Origin: Tyto alba
Taxonomy: Eukaryota > Chordata > Aves > Strigiformes > Tytonidae
Assembly: GCF_018691265.1 (NCBI RefSeq)
Contig: NW_024881313.1
Span: 11,422,501-11,486,500 of the forward strand
DNA length: 64,000 bases
Direction of reading: 5' to 3'
Below are positions 47,842 through 60,281 of this stretch, piece after piece. Below the pieces are notes generated by a model. The model had not been told where the DNA came from. It saw only the letters and a list, made by a program, of their open reading frames with translations, and did not search any database. Both the position numbers and the translations under genes were made by a program. Position 1 is the first letter of the stretch. Every line of letters starts with the position of its first letter.

Positions 47842-50800
47842 TCTATAGACAAAGAGGGAATTCTGCAAGGCATTTCCAATTTAGGTGTACATAATCTGAG
47901 GCGACCTTACTCCAGGTACAGGACAGTAAGATCCGACCTATTATTTGAGCAGGAACGTACCAGTCACTTTTGATGTTTTGTCCTATGTCCTAGTGCTGCT
48001 TTGAGGAGCGACTGCGCTAAATGCAAAGAATTAAAAAAGTATATTAAAAAATCTACTGTATTAATTTGGTCTGTTTGGATTTTAAAAAATTGAGTTTTGA
48101 AACATCCCTTTTTCACCCCTGTGAAGTATTCTCTGTATTTCAGAATTGCTGATCTCAATGTTATTCTATGGTAAATATTTTTAGACACATTTAGTACTTG
48201 AATATAATTTCTCACAGATACTTTCATTGCTATGTATTTTCTGATGGTAGGGTCTGTGCACTGAGTTATTTTGCATGAATAAAACATGAACATTCTTTTG
48301 TAACTGACATGTTTCTGATATATTGCATAGCTACTGAAAACTGTCATTCTTGCAACACTCCACGGTCTTCTGCAGTGTTATAGTATCTTTTTGTTCATTA
48401 CCTGTGTACAAACCTTAAATTCTGCATTAGTTGACAAATGAATGAGATGATTATATTGTGTAAGAATATAATTTTTGCCCATTCCTCCACAATTCTGATG
48501 CTGTATAAGAACTGCAGCTCACTCGCTGCAATGCATGCTTCCAATATGTTCTGGGGAAAATATCCTGTGTTTCTCCTGCTTAGATATTCTTACCTTTCTT
48601 TTGAAAAAAACATATAGCTGAATATTGATGAGGAAAACCCCAAACTGACAACAATCCACAGATCTAGATGAAGAATAATAAATCTTCTGATCAATTGGGT
48701 GAATGACCTAGTGATTATACGTTAATACTTTTGAATATCTTCTTTCAGAACAAGGCTTTTACAAATCATGTGCAGAATCATTTGTCTTTACCTTAGAAGA
48801 GCGGCAGCAGGTGGCAGCTGTGGCTGCCTTCAGCCATGCATAGGAACATAGAATAATACTTACTGAGCAGCCCCATTGGTCTTAGGCTCATCTAATTTAC
48901 ATATGATGCGTGATGCAATTTCTGATGGGGGAAAATACCAGCAAGGAGATTCTAGCTTTATTATTTCTAATGTGTGGCTTGACTAGCTTTCATCAAATGG
49001 GCTATATGCAGAGTTAAACCTATTATTGAGAGCCTTTTTGACTTGTATATCTTCCCAGGGGGAGACTTGAACAACCAAAGGAACATTTGGCCTTTAAGCA
49101 TTCAAATTTATTTGACTTTTAAAAAAATTCATTTTTACATATATTTGGGAAAAGTAATGACATACATATAAGTTACATAAACCTCTGAAAAGATCTAGTT
49201 TCCGGCATTTGGAAAGTTGTGTGAGTGATGATGACTCAGTCTCTCACTGACTTCACTAACACAACGGAATTAGTATGCCATAATGCAATAAAGAAATAGT
49301 TTTTGCTACTGCTTAATTTTTATGTAACTTGATTAGCACTTGTACCTTAAAAAGTTCCCATATTCTTTTTCTAAAACATCTTCTGAGAAATCTGGTATTA
49401 AGTCCTTTAGGATTTAGACCAAGGATCTTTCCTTTAGGACTCTCCCATCTGGTTTAAGGCTCAGGAATCAATCTGTGAAATCTTCTGCACAGTTTATCCC
49501 ATCATTTATATATAGGGAAATTGATTTATGGCATCAGTCTAGCAGATGCATAAAGTACTTCTCTGAGCCACTATTAAAATATGAGAAATGGTACCCATAA
49601 CAGATAAGTAAGAGATAACAGAAGATGCAGCATCAGGAGCAACAGCATGAACAGATAACATTGAGGAAATTATTTCACTCAGAGCCTAAAGCCAGATTGC
49701 TTCTGGAGTTTTCGCTTAAATGTTTTTTATTGAATGCATTGCAACAGTAAATACCATATTCATCAGTAGCATATATCAAGACGTCTTCGATAACTTACCT
49801 ACTGCTTCCAAATGATAGGTGGTTTGGCCAACATTTAAAATAACTAAGTGTGTTAGCTTGCCAGATAGCCTACTAGCAAATATATATGTATTTTGGGAGT
49901 ACTATTCAAAACATTAAAAGTGTAATGACCTCATCTTTCTAGTCATGTCTAGCCATACTCAGCCTCTTCTAAAAGTTTGCCACGTGAAGGGTGCTGGAAG
50001 ATGTGATTTTTTTATTTCTTAGAAAATGGATAGAGGCAACCAGTTCACAGAAGTTGCTTAAGTTTTGATTTTCAAGCGATTACAATTTTTACTTATTACT
50101 GGCTAGACCAGAGTCAGAAGCTTTGTATGGGACCGAATAGTTGGTAAGTGTCCTAGAAATGGAACACCCTGAATTGCCTCACCTTTCAACAGGGTCTTCC
50201 ATGTAATGGCAATGGTTATTTTTCATTCTTGCCTGCTCAGCTGACTCTTTAGCTTTAACAGTTTCTTTAATAAACAAAAGCTTTTTTTTTTTGTTTTTTC
50301 CTATGTCTGTCTCTTACAGGTTTTATTTGACAAAACCTTTTTTATTATAAAAAAACAGCAGCATAGCTTGTGAAGGCAAATGAAAATAAATAAGTATGTT
50401 TTAAGTAACTATTCAGACAAAGGTTATACTTGAAAGTGTGTTTTCTTTCTTTAGAAAAATAATGACAATTTTTAGTTGGGATATCTCCTGTTCAAAAGTA
50501 CTTCCAGAGAGGGTGTTTATGTTTCTGTTGTAATATGTTCCACAGAATTCTACTGGACACATACAGAAGAGATAGAATTAGAAATTAATATTTTAACTTA
50601 TCATCATCAGAAAAATAATTTGTCATGGAAAATATTATCATATAATTGCATTGTGATTATTTTAATGAATTAAATCTATTATGTCTGATTTTTTTTGTCC
50701 ACTTTGCACTTCTCTGAAATAGGATCCTATTAAAATGTTTTCATTATTATCACGACAACTGCATCAAAATATTTTATTGAAAATTTAATCAACCTATTGC

Positions 50801-52619
50801 TGTCTAGTCTCTTATTGCAAAAGTAGTTTGGCCCAGATGGACATTTTACAAAGAATATCTTCCTACAGTATAATGTTTCTAATCAGTACACAATGATGCT
50901 GTATTAATTTCTGTAATACACAGCATAATTTTATTATTTTTAAAGGAAGTAGAGAATTCTATTGCAACAGAGAGCAATGCCATCTTTAAACAGCATAATA
51001 TTATATAAAATTATCCTTATATTCTTTGTTCTGTAATACATGGGAGAACTTCTGCTGTTGAATGGCACTGTAGAGGTTTGAAGAATATAGGCTTAGCTGC
51101 TTGAAGATTAAAGCAACTTTTTTTTTCCTTTTTTTTTCAATGAACCATGCTTATTTCAAAAGATGCATAGTGCTCACAGATCTCTGATTCCTGACAGAGT
51201 CTGTTATTCATTCATAAGAGATTGCTTCTCTACTGCTACGGCTTTAGATTTCAAAATTAACTTCTAGATTTTCCTTCCCTTCTTTGAATGGTGGATACCA
51301 GAAATAATATGCATTTATTACTAAATAGATTACTTTACAGAATTTCCATTTTATCTTGCATCTGCAGACGTTAGCCTCACAGAGCTGTGGTTGATCTTAC
51401 CTGTTGCCTCAGTAAGGAATCCAGTAACAGGATTATATATCTGCAGTTAAAGGATCCATGTCTCGGATAAAGCAATGATCATTAGTAATAAGTAAATCTA
51501 ATTGCGCACTTCCCTTTCTAGCTTTTTAGTGTGTTATATGCATTCCTATAACCTTTTAACACTCAGTTTCCCATGTGTATTTATATCCTAAGTAGTGCCA
51601 CTGAAACTGAGGAAAAAACGAAAATAACCAGAAATAATTTTAAGCCAGTTGTGAATGGAAAAAAATCTGTATAACATTTGTATAATGTCTGAAGAAGTGT
51701 TTAGCAGATGTAAAAATGCTCCTTTGTCTAATTATGAGATTATAAGTAATTCAATTGATAGCTAACTTGTTTGAAGTTAAAACTAGAGTTGTAATATATG
51801 TAGCCTGAACATTCAAAGGAAAATGTACAAACACATTTATGCTCATGCATAAGGCAAACAGTGGAGTGGGTGATATCAGTTGCCCTTGAGAAAATAAAAT
51901 TTAGAGATCAACATGTTTAAAACCATATAAAATTACTGCTTAGGTTCTTGAATAACAGGAAAAAGGAAATGCTCAAAGGACAGATTTTTTTAATTCAGGA
52001 GTTCACAGCTTGTTTTGAAAGCATGAACATTTCACTGATGAAACACAGTCATTGAAGTCTGTGTTTCTGAGAATGTTTTTGTGCGAAGTAGAGTGTTTGG
52101 ACATTTCTGTGAGCGGGTGTGAAGAGCAAGAATATTTTATCTCTCAATTGGAATTAAACATACGGAAAAGACTGTGTTACATCTTCCCAGACTGCAGATT
52201 TGCTATAATTTCATTTAGTTTCATGTTCTGTGAGAAGAATGCTGTTCTCCAGGGAGGACACGCTGCCAACATGAGGGTGAGTGTAACGTAAAGATATCCA
52301 ATTTGTGAGGATATCTGGCTAACAGCTAGTCACCTGAAAAGACAAGAACAAGAGGCAAGAGAAGTAATAAACTAAACACTCCAATAATACAAACACTAAG
52401 GAACAGGAGATAAAAAAGACAGTAACAAATATGGGAATCCTTAGGGCGCTGATTGGTGGGCCACTGAAAGAAACTCTGAAGTATGGCCTTGAAGAGGTTC
52501 AACCAGAACTTTGTTGCTGATAAGAGAGAAACAACATTATCACAGAACTCATGGGAAGGTGCTAACCTCTAATGGGATATTTGAGGGGAGTTGGGAGGTT
52601 CTGTAAAACTTATCAAGGC

Positions 52620-53490
52620 TTTTTTTGGGGGGATCATGGGAATAAACAAAATTTATTATGGCAAGTTTAGGAAAGGGGCCAAATGCAGGGAAAGAAAGAG
52701 ATGGAGATGGATCAGAGAGGAATGAGTGGGAAAATGGAGAGGAGAAAAAAAGAAGTCAGTCTTGTGTAAAGCAAGCTGCTGGCCAGTGTGCTTCTCTGGC
52801 TAAGCCTTGGGCTTGGTTGCCTGAGTGTAACCCATCTTGCTATTAATCCCTATTCTTCCCAACTGTTTTACCATGTAGATGTGCCTGATCAACAGAGAGC
52901 TGTCATGACAGACTGGTGGCTGGGACAAGAGGTCAGGGTGCCAGTACCTGCATGCAGAAGCCGTGGGTCGAAGGGGTCCGTAGGTCCAGTGGCTGGAAAG
53001 ATGGCTCATTTGCCAGCGGGGCCAGCTTGTGTGCGTGTGTGACAACAGCACAGCTGGAGTAACTGGTGAGTTGGGTAAGAGGACTGTGAGCTTGGCAGTG
53101 AAGGAGCTGTGGATCTGATAGTCAACCACTGGAGGAACCATAGGCCTGGGCCAGCAGCCAGAGAGCCCCGTATGCGCACACGCTCGCAAGCTTTGAGCCT
53201 GATTAGCTGTCAAGTAAGAACATGATCAGGTCACCAGAATTGTTTGTTTATGTGGGTGCTTTTGGCGTAAACCTGTGGGCGTTCAGGTGCTGGTGAAGGC
53301 ACTGCCCTCTCCCTGGGTTGCTCTGTGCTGCCAGAGGCGTACGTCTGCATCTTTGGGCTGGCGGTCTAGCCAGACTGATGGCTGGACCTGAGAATGGCAA
53401 CAGCAACATACGCAGCAACAGGAAACAGCCCTGGGGTCTTACAGCCCACCAGACTTAACCGACCTTAACAGCCAGCTCCGTGGCCTTATG
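52620..53490 (+). repeat. Probable unclassified interspersed repeat
   Basis: This GC-richer block shows no gene but has repeat-like phrasing (CTGCTGGCCAGTGTGCTTCT, CGTAAACCTGTGGGCGTTCA, CACCAGACTTAACCGACC) and abrupt contrast with AT-rich flanks. The ERVL-like LTR at 53495 abuts its right edge. I could not assign a family. Confidence 0.35.
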
Positions 53491-53494
53491 TCTG

Positions 53495-54066
53495 TGTCCT
53501 GGTTTCAGTTGGGATAGAGTCAGTTTTCTTCCTAGTAGCTGGTACAGTGCTGTGTTTTGGATTTAGTGTGAGAATAATGTTGATAACACACTGATGTTCT
53601 AGTTGTTGCCGAGTAGCGCTTATCCCAAATGAAGGATTTTTCAGTTTCCCGTGCTCTGCCAGCGAGGAGGGGCACAAGGAGCTGGGAGGGAGCACAGCCA
53701 GGACAGCTGACCCGAACAAGCCAAAAGGATATTCCATACCATAGGACGTCATGGTCAGTATATAAACTGGGGTCACTGCTCGGGCATCGGTCAGCAGGTG
53801 GTAAGTAATTGCACTGTGCATCACTTGGCTTTTCTTAGGTTTTATCTCTTTTTTATTATATTTCTTTTAATTACAATTATTATTATATTTTATTATTGTT
53901 GTTGTTATTATTATATTTTAATTTAGTTTAGTTATTAAACTGTTCTTATCTCAACCCTCGGGTTTTACTTTTTTTTTCGATTTTCCTCCCCATCTCACTG
54001 GGAGCAGGGAGGAATGGGCAAGCAGCTGCATGGTGCTTAGTTGCTGGCTGGGGTTAAACCACAAGA
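53495..54066 (+). mobile_element. ERVL-like solo LTR with 5-bp target-site duplication
   Basis: The LTR starts TGTCCTGGTTTCAGTTGGGA and ends GGGGTTAAACCACAAGA, with the 3' CA terminus mutated. Direct repeats GTCTG flank it at 53490-53494 and 54067-54071, a 5-bp duplication as expected for ERVL-type integration. Inside are a TATATAAA box (53759-53766), a TTA/GTT-rich stretch (about 53865-53940) and a TTAAACTGTTCTTATCTC block near the end. No internal viral coding region remains, so it arose by recombination between two LTRs. Confidence 0.88.
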
Positions 54067-54071
54067 GTCTG

Positions 54072-55665
54072 CTTTTTTTCACAGCATGGAGTATCTTCAC
54101 CATGTCTGTGCTGTGTACAAACATAAGAGCTGGGTGTTGGCAACCACAGGAAACAGTTGTCTGTATAAAGAAGTTTGTATGTCAGTAATTTATAGCATTG
54201 CTTTTTAGTACATTCTCAGAGGTGGTGATACGATTTTGTAAACATACATATGCCCCAGGATTTGAAAACTTTCTAGAGAATAACTGAAGCCAATGTGCGA
54301 GTGCAGCAGAGAATTCAGAAATGTCTATTTGAAATGTAGGTGTGTTTGCAGGAGCCCTATTCATATATTACAGTAGCACATTGATTTAATATCCTATTTC
54401 AAGTCCACCTCATGGATCTCTGGGAATGACATAGCTTTTGCCATCAATATGATCAGGCTGAAAAGTTGCTTTTCTATCTTCATTTTTATTCCCAAATGTA
54501 CACTTTTGACATTTGATTTGTAATAGCTGACACCTCGACATTGTTATATGGCTCAAGAGTTAAGCAGCACAGGGCCAGACAGAATGAGCTAGCTCTAATC
54601 TCTCAAACATACAATACTCTCTGACATCAAATGTGAAAATCATCAGGATGTGTATAGTGTCATACAGGAAAAAATACTAAAATGAAGTGGAAAATTACTT
54701 GAGTTTTGACTCAGACTAAGTTAAGCTTTTAAACTACCTGGTATGTATTTTTCACCTCTTTCCCTTTCTTTTCAAGGATACAGAAAAGAAAAGGAATTAT
54801 ATTCCTGTATTTCATATCCACACCTGTGTCTCTATTGCTGAGGAAAGGAAAGGGGAAAAGGAAAGGGAAATGAAAAGGGAAAGGGGAAGGGAAAGGTGAT
54901 GGGAAAGGGAAAGAGAAAAGGAAGGAGAAAGGTAAAAGGAAAGGCACAAGGAGGAAAGAGTTGAAGTATTTCCCAGCAGCCTTCTGGATTGTTCAGTATT
55001 GCACAAGGAGAAGTGGGAACTAAGCTACAAAGATAGCCTTTGTTTCCTATATTTGCTTTGAAAATGATAATTGAAATGAAGACAGAATTACCAGTCCTTT
55101 TTAGGGAGGAGGAGACCTGAAGTTGCTACATCCTGAGTTACTATAGCAAATATATTTCTGTTTAAAAGCAATTTTCTGTAAGTCTGTAGTTTTCCTGGTG
55201 ACAAGAAACATGTTTTGTGTATCTTAAAAAATTCAGAAGGTGACTTTGAAGGCTTAGAAAAGCATAATGCTACTACTGCATGGGAGCATATATAGATGAT
55301 GGTTTTAACTGCTCTAGTAGTAGTCAATCTGGAGTTTGGATGAGAATGGGCTGCCTTCCTCTAATGGAACAAAAGATGGAACAGAGATTGTAGGTAATGT
55401 ATAACTGATGGCCACTAAAAATGTACAGAGGAGTATGAGGCTTAGAAGAAAGGACAAGATTTCAGGCATAAGTATGTAATCTGCTAAATATGTTTTGACA
55501 GTAGCCAAACTCACAGTTTGGAGAGTGAAATCTGAGTTTATGGGAAAGGCTATTTCAACCTATTTGAATTAGGAGATTTGTCATAGTGTGTGAAAGTGAT
55601 TCCCAGACACTGAAAGAATTTCTCATGTCAGAAAGTCAGCAGGCCTTTCAAAGAAGCTAAATTTC
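54072..55665. other. Intergenic, no gene seen
   Basis: Contains the purine microsatellite at 54841. The Ser/Leu/Phe/Pro-rich frames on its complement are translations of that repeat. Confidence 0.6.
54841..54944. repeat. Purine-only (GGAAA/GGGAAA)n microsatellite
   Basis: About 104 bp is almost entirely purine, built from GGAAA, GGGAAA and GGAAAA units with a few interruptions (T at 54871, 54897, 54900, 54933). Runs of this kind can form triplex DNA. Confidence 0.9.
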
Positions 55666-56670
55666 ATAGAATCATAGAACAGTTTGGGTTGAAAGGGACC
55701 TTTTAAGTTCATCCATTCCAACCCCCTGCAATGAGCAGTGACGTCTTCCACTCAGTCTTATTGCTCAGAGCCCCATCCAACCTGAACTTGAAAGTTTCTA
55801 GGATGGGGCATCTACCACCTCTCTGAGTAACCTGTTCCAGTGTTTCACCACCTTCATTGTAAAAAATGCCTTCCTTATATCTAGTCTATATCTACCCTTT
55901 TTTAGTTTAAAACCGTTACCCCTTGTTCTATTGCAACAAGTCCTACTAAAAAGTTTGTGCCTATCTTTCTTCTAAGCCCCATTTAAATATCGAAAGGCTG
56001 CTATAAGGTCTCCCTGGAGCCTTCTCTTCTACAGGCGGAACAACCCCAACTTTCTCAGCCTGTCCTCATAAGGGATGTGCTCCAACCCCCCAATCATCTT
56101 TGTAGCCTCCTCTGAACCTGCTCCAACAAGTCCATGTCTTTCCTGTACTGAGGATCCCAGAGCTGGACACAGTACTCCAGGTGGGATATCACAAGAGCAA
56201 AGTAGAGGGGGAGAATCACCTCCCTCAACCTGCTGGCCATGCTTCCTTTGATGCAGCTCAGGATACATTTGGCCTTCTGGGCTGTGCGTTCACCCTGCCA
56301 GCTCACGTCCAGTTTATCATCCACCAGTACCCCCAAGTACTTCTCGGCAGGGCTACTCTTAATCCCTTCATCTCCCAGCCTGCACTGATACCGGGGGTTG
56401 CCCCAGCGAAGGTGCAGGACCTTGCACCTGGCCTTGTTGAACCTCACGAGATTCACATGGGCCCACTTCTTGAGCTTGTGCAGGTCCCTCTGGATGGCAT
56501 CCTGTTCCTCAGGTGTGTCAACTGCACCACTCAGCTTGGTGTCTGTAAACTTCCTGAGGGTACACTTGATCCCACTGTCTATGTCATTGATGAAGATATT
56601 ATACAGTACTGGTCCCAGTACAGACCCCTGAGGGACACCACTTGTCACCAATCTCCATCTGGACATTAAC
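55666..56670 (-). mobile_element. CR1 LINE, 5'-truncated, minus strand
   Basis: Read on the minus strand, it starts within the CR1 reverse transcriptase, covers the ORF2 C-terminus and 3' UTR, and ends in the octamer tail GTTCTATGATTCTATG at 55666. The right edge near 56670 is the truncation point. The plus-strand form CATAGAATCATAGAAC at the left edge is diagnostic. Confidence 0.95.
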
Positions 56671-56675
56671 CTCAC
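56094..56675 (-). pseudogene. CR1 ORF2 fragment (reverse transcriptase, disrupted)
   Basis: A 193-codon open stretch carries recognisable CR1 RT blocks in order: [20 protein letters not shown] (about 12-31), [20 protein letters not shown] (the active-site region), [17 protein letters not shown] and [20 protein letters not shown]. The active-site block normally reads FADDTKL, so one residue is missing and one aspartate of the catalytic pair is lost. After VQRRLQR the frame breaks and continues in another frame ([20 protein letters not shown]). The open stretch includes a few bases of flank. It is non-functional. Confidence 0.9.
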
Positions 56676-59354
56676 TTCTGGTAATTAGCTGCCTCATGCA
56701 TCAGGGATCAGAGGAAAGACTATATGCCATTACTCCCCAGAACGGATCTATAAGTAAGTTTCAGCAGAAAGAGATGTAAAGATACACTAAATGGTTTGTT
56801 TCATCTAAAAATGTTTAAACGGGGACCAAAACTAACCACAGTGTCAGGAAAAAGCTTGCTTCAGTTCAGTAGAACACCTACTTTCCATTTTGACCTACGA
56901 AAGAGAAGCAGTGTTGTTTGTCTCATTAGAATCTAGGCCAGGAAGCTGATATATTTTATGATCCCATTGGAATGATATCAGTCTCACTAAAGTTTATTAC
57001 CTACCAGTGTGAAGAATACTGTGTAACAACCATGTTTTAAAAATAAAGCAACTACTACAGTATTTTATGAAAGGTTCAGCTCTGCAGCTGGGTTCCAGCT
57101 GTGCTGTGCACACACCTGTTTTTAGGTTTAAGTTATTTTGTTAAATTTCTAGGTTTCACTAAGGCTTACAAAGAAGGGTGGATGCTGAACTCCCAAGAAG
57201 GGTAGTTTGGAGTTTGTGTAGAACCGCAGTGGCTGGTGAGCACCAGGCATTCCTCAGAGCTGCAGCAGGTGCTGTTCAGGGGGCCTTCATGGCTCTGGAC
57301 ATAAGGTGTGTTATGAAGCCTAAGTCTTCTTTTGGTTCTGGCTGATATTCCAGGCACTTTTTAAATTTAAATGTTAACTTTGCTTTAAAGATCTGAAGAG
57401 AAGCTAAGCAAGCAGGGGGAGATTCACATCACAGTCTGAAGTTTGTTTTTTAAACTTTGAGATATTCATGCAGGATATAATGCTGAGTCACCTTTTTTTG
57501 TCTTTCAAGCTTGTATATAGACTTTTAATAAAAAAGAGCCCACAGGCTAATATTTTTATAACAATATGGTCCTTCCCCTTTGCATTCACTAACTCTGCCA
57601 CCTGCCCTGTATGAGCACAGCCTAAGCAATAGCACAAGACTTCTGCTGCCTGGGGTTAGGGCAACTTCAACAGATGCAGAATCCTCAAGCAATGCTGTGT
57701 CTGAGTATCCCACTGGTGGTATCAGTTAGCACTTGTGAACCTTTCTTCCAGCTCAGCATTTTGCTGGCTTCAGGTTACTAATACCTCAGACTAAACTTAT
57801 ATGGAGAACTTATCTTTCTCTTATTCTTCATTTTTGCAAGCTTTTAAGGCTTCATAAACAGTGTATTCTTCAGCAATCTAGGCATAAGTTGTTTAAACTT
57901 GATTATGTTTGCTTTAGGGTAAGAAAAAGCTTCAGTAAAATAAACTATGTAACGTGTAAAGATAACACTTTTCTTCACAGCCTGGTTATAGCTTTGGACA
58001 ACATTTTAAACCCTACTAGCAATTGTAAATCAATACATGTCAATTAAATGTACATGTGGCTGCCAGTTCAAATTTGTTCTGTATTTATTTACTCGGGTTT
58101 GGCTGCTACCAGTTATTTTACCTTTTATCAACTACAAGCAGCATGAACCTAACAATGAAGAATGATGCAAATGTAACGATCCTATTGATTGAACTAGAGA
58201 TTCATTCCTTGAGAGAGATTGAAAGCACCTACTGGAACAGAAGCTACTTAGGTAATGGACTTAGATGAGCTAAATATCAACTGAAACTCTCACAGAATGG
58301 ACATAATGGTATTTGCCTCCTGAGGATATCTAGATAATAGTCAGTTCTTGTCAGAAGTTGTACCAAAGCTATGCTTCAGGGAACATGAAGGTGCATCATA
58401 GGGGCCTCCACAGCTCAGAACAATTCAGAAATGCCAGTGAATGAAAACACAAGGGCTTTCACTTCAAAATACTGAAAATAATTTACAGGTATGCTTTTCC
58501 TCAGCCTTACAGAAAATACAGCCCCTTCATTCCTACCCCTTACCAGTTGTGTGGCTAGGTTTCCTGTTGCTTGATTTCAGCCCTATCCGTGAGCGCACAC
58601 TGCTAGAAGAGCTGTCAAGACCAACACTATTTCCCCTTAGGAGCAAATGGGGAATCAATACTGCTTGAACTCATTATCTGCTGGTGCATCTGCATTGCCT
58701 GTATAAATTGTTATTCCTAACAAGTGACTAAGCACCCATTTATCTACAATAATGTGATCATTTCAAGATTTTGCTTTATTTAAAACAGTTCTCTAGACAA
58801 TTGCATAATTACAGGAAGGTACCATCTCTGTGATATTATCATGGTTGAGTTAAAATGTGTGACAGGAACTTTGGCTTATACACTAGAAATTCTCTTTCCA
58901 CTTACGCTTTTAAGATGTGTGAAGCAGATTTTCATCCAATGGCCAGTGCACCTGAAATCTCATTTTCCTGATAGACAAAAAGGTTCAGTCACTTAATTGT
59001 TTAAAATCTGAATCACTCAACTATCTTCAATGCTGTCTTAAAATATATTTTTAATGTAGACTTGTAAATCTTCCAAGCTTAGTAGGTGACTGCCAGTTCT
59101 GGTGCCCCAGACTGTCATCCAGCTCACAGCACTGAATTGGTTAGGGTCCTCACCCTTCCTCTGCACCTGTGCTAGGACAACAGCTTTGGCTCCACTATCT
59201 TCCATCACTTGAGACAATTGCCCTAATCCTTAAATATTCACCCTATGTTTTTTCCCACTTTTACAAACTCTGGTTTTGTTCATTTCTTCAAATGATGTAA
59301 TGCCATTGTGCTTACAGTAACAGTCCTTCCAGAGCAATAAACATTTAAAGACAG
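56676..59354. other. Intergenic, no gene seen
   Basis: AT-rich with only short chance frames. Confidence 0.6.
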
Positions 59355-59580
59355 GAGGAGGTCCGCCGACAGAAACTAAGGTCAGCCACAGCCCCAGGAT
59401 GGCTGGGCAGGGCGATGGGGATACAGGTGGACCAAGGCCAGGCTGACCTGGCAGCTAGTGGGTCAGAGGCATCCCCACAGCCTGTCTGGAAGAGCTTTCT
59501 TCATGGTCACCAGCAGCACTGTCTCTAAGTTGGCCCCGAGCCTGGGCAGCCCAGGGTAAGGGATATGCTCAGAGCCCTGC
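59355..59580. other. GC-rich patch of unknown origin
   Basis: About 225 bp is clearly GC-richer than both flanks (AGGAGGAGGTCCGCCGACAG, then CCCGAGCCTGGGCAGCCCAG). No open frame, LTR end or LINE block was recognised. It could be an old repeat or a small regulatory element. Confidence 0.3.
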
Positions 59581-60223
59581 CACCTTGAGATGAGAATTCT
59601 TAGAGGAGAAGAATGGGAAAATTCAACTTGTCTGTATGTAGAGAAAGAGGATATTTTGGGGGCTTGAGGGTTTTTTTTTGTTTGGAGGATGGATACATAG
59701 CTGCTGTCTTTCAGCTGTTGGAATATGCCTAGAGAAAGGATGGACTGAAAAGTGACAAAACAGAGACAGTGTTTTGCTGTTGGTGTTTAAACCACTGTCT
59801 TTTTGATTCCTGTCATTGATAAGATAAATTTTACTTCTTCAGTCAATTCTACAAAGTGAGCTTGTCATACAGGTTTCTCTGCACTGTGAAAAAATGTCCT
59901 CAGAGTTACCCTTCACAAGTGGGAATTGCTCTGGGCATAACCAAGTGCTTGGGCAGTGATCACACTCCCAATACAAAGTGCCTCTGGTTCAAGAAGCACA
60001 GTAGGGAATATCAGGTTTTGTAATCTCACCACTTCTGCTCTTTTCTTTATTTAGTATCTTTGCCTAAGATTATTATGCCTGACTATATCAGGATGGGCAA
60101 TATTTTTAACATTCTTTCTTCAAAAACTATCTTAATTCCTGGAGAATTGCTCTTGGAGCAAATAACTTTTACATCTTGCTTTCTGCTTCTTCATTAACAA
60201 ACACCTTTTCTGTTGTTGTTGAT

Positions 60224-60281
60224 ATGCAATTTCAATATAAAAAGTTCAATTTATGCAATTTCAATATAAAAAGTTCAATTT
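60224..60281. repeat. 29-bp tandem duplication
   Basis: Two copies of an AT-rich unit starting ATGCAATTTCAATATAAAAA lie at 60224-60252 and 60253-60281 and are identical as read. Confidence 0.95.

Larger units (their letters stand above)
44716..52619. other. Intergenic, no gene seen
   Basis: AT-rich with two A/C tracts near 47.2 and 47.8 kb. The longest open frame (minus 47964-48347) has no recognisable motif and AT-driven composition. Confidence 0.6.

Noticed and set aside
47964..48347. 127-codon minus-strand frame
   Set aside because: AT-rich composition typical of chance frames, with no recognised motif or splice context.
54729..55006. Phe/Pro/Ser-rich frames on the minus strand
   Set aside because: Direct translations of the purine microsatellite.
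56181..56669. 162-codon plus-strand frame
   Set aside because: Antisense shadow of the CR1 reverse-transcriptase fragment.
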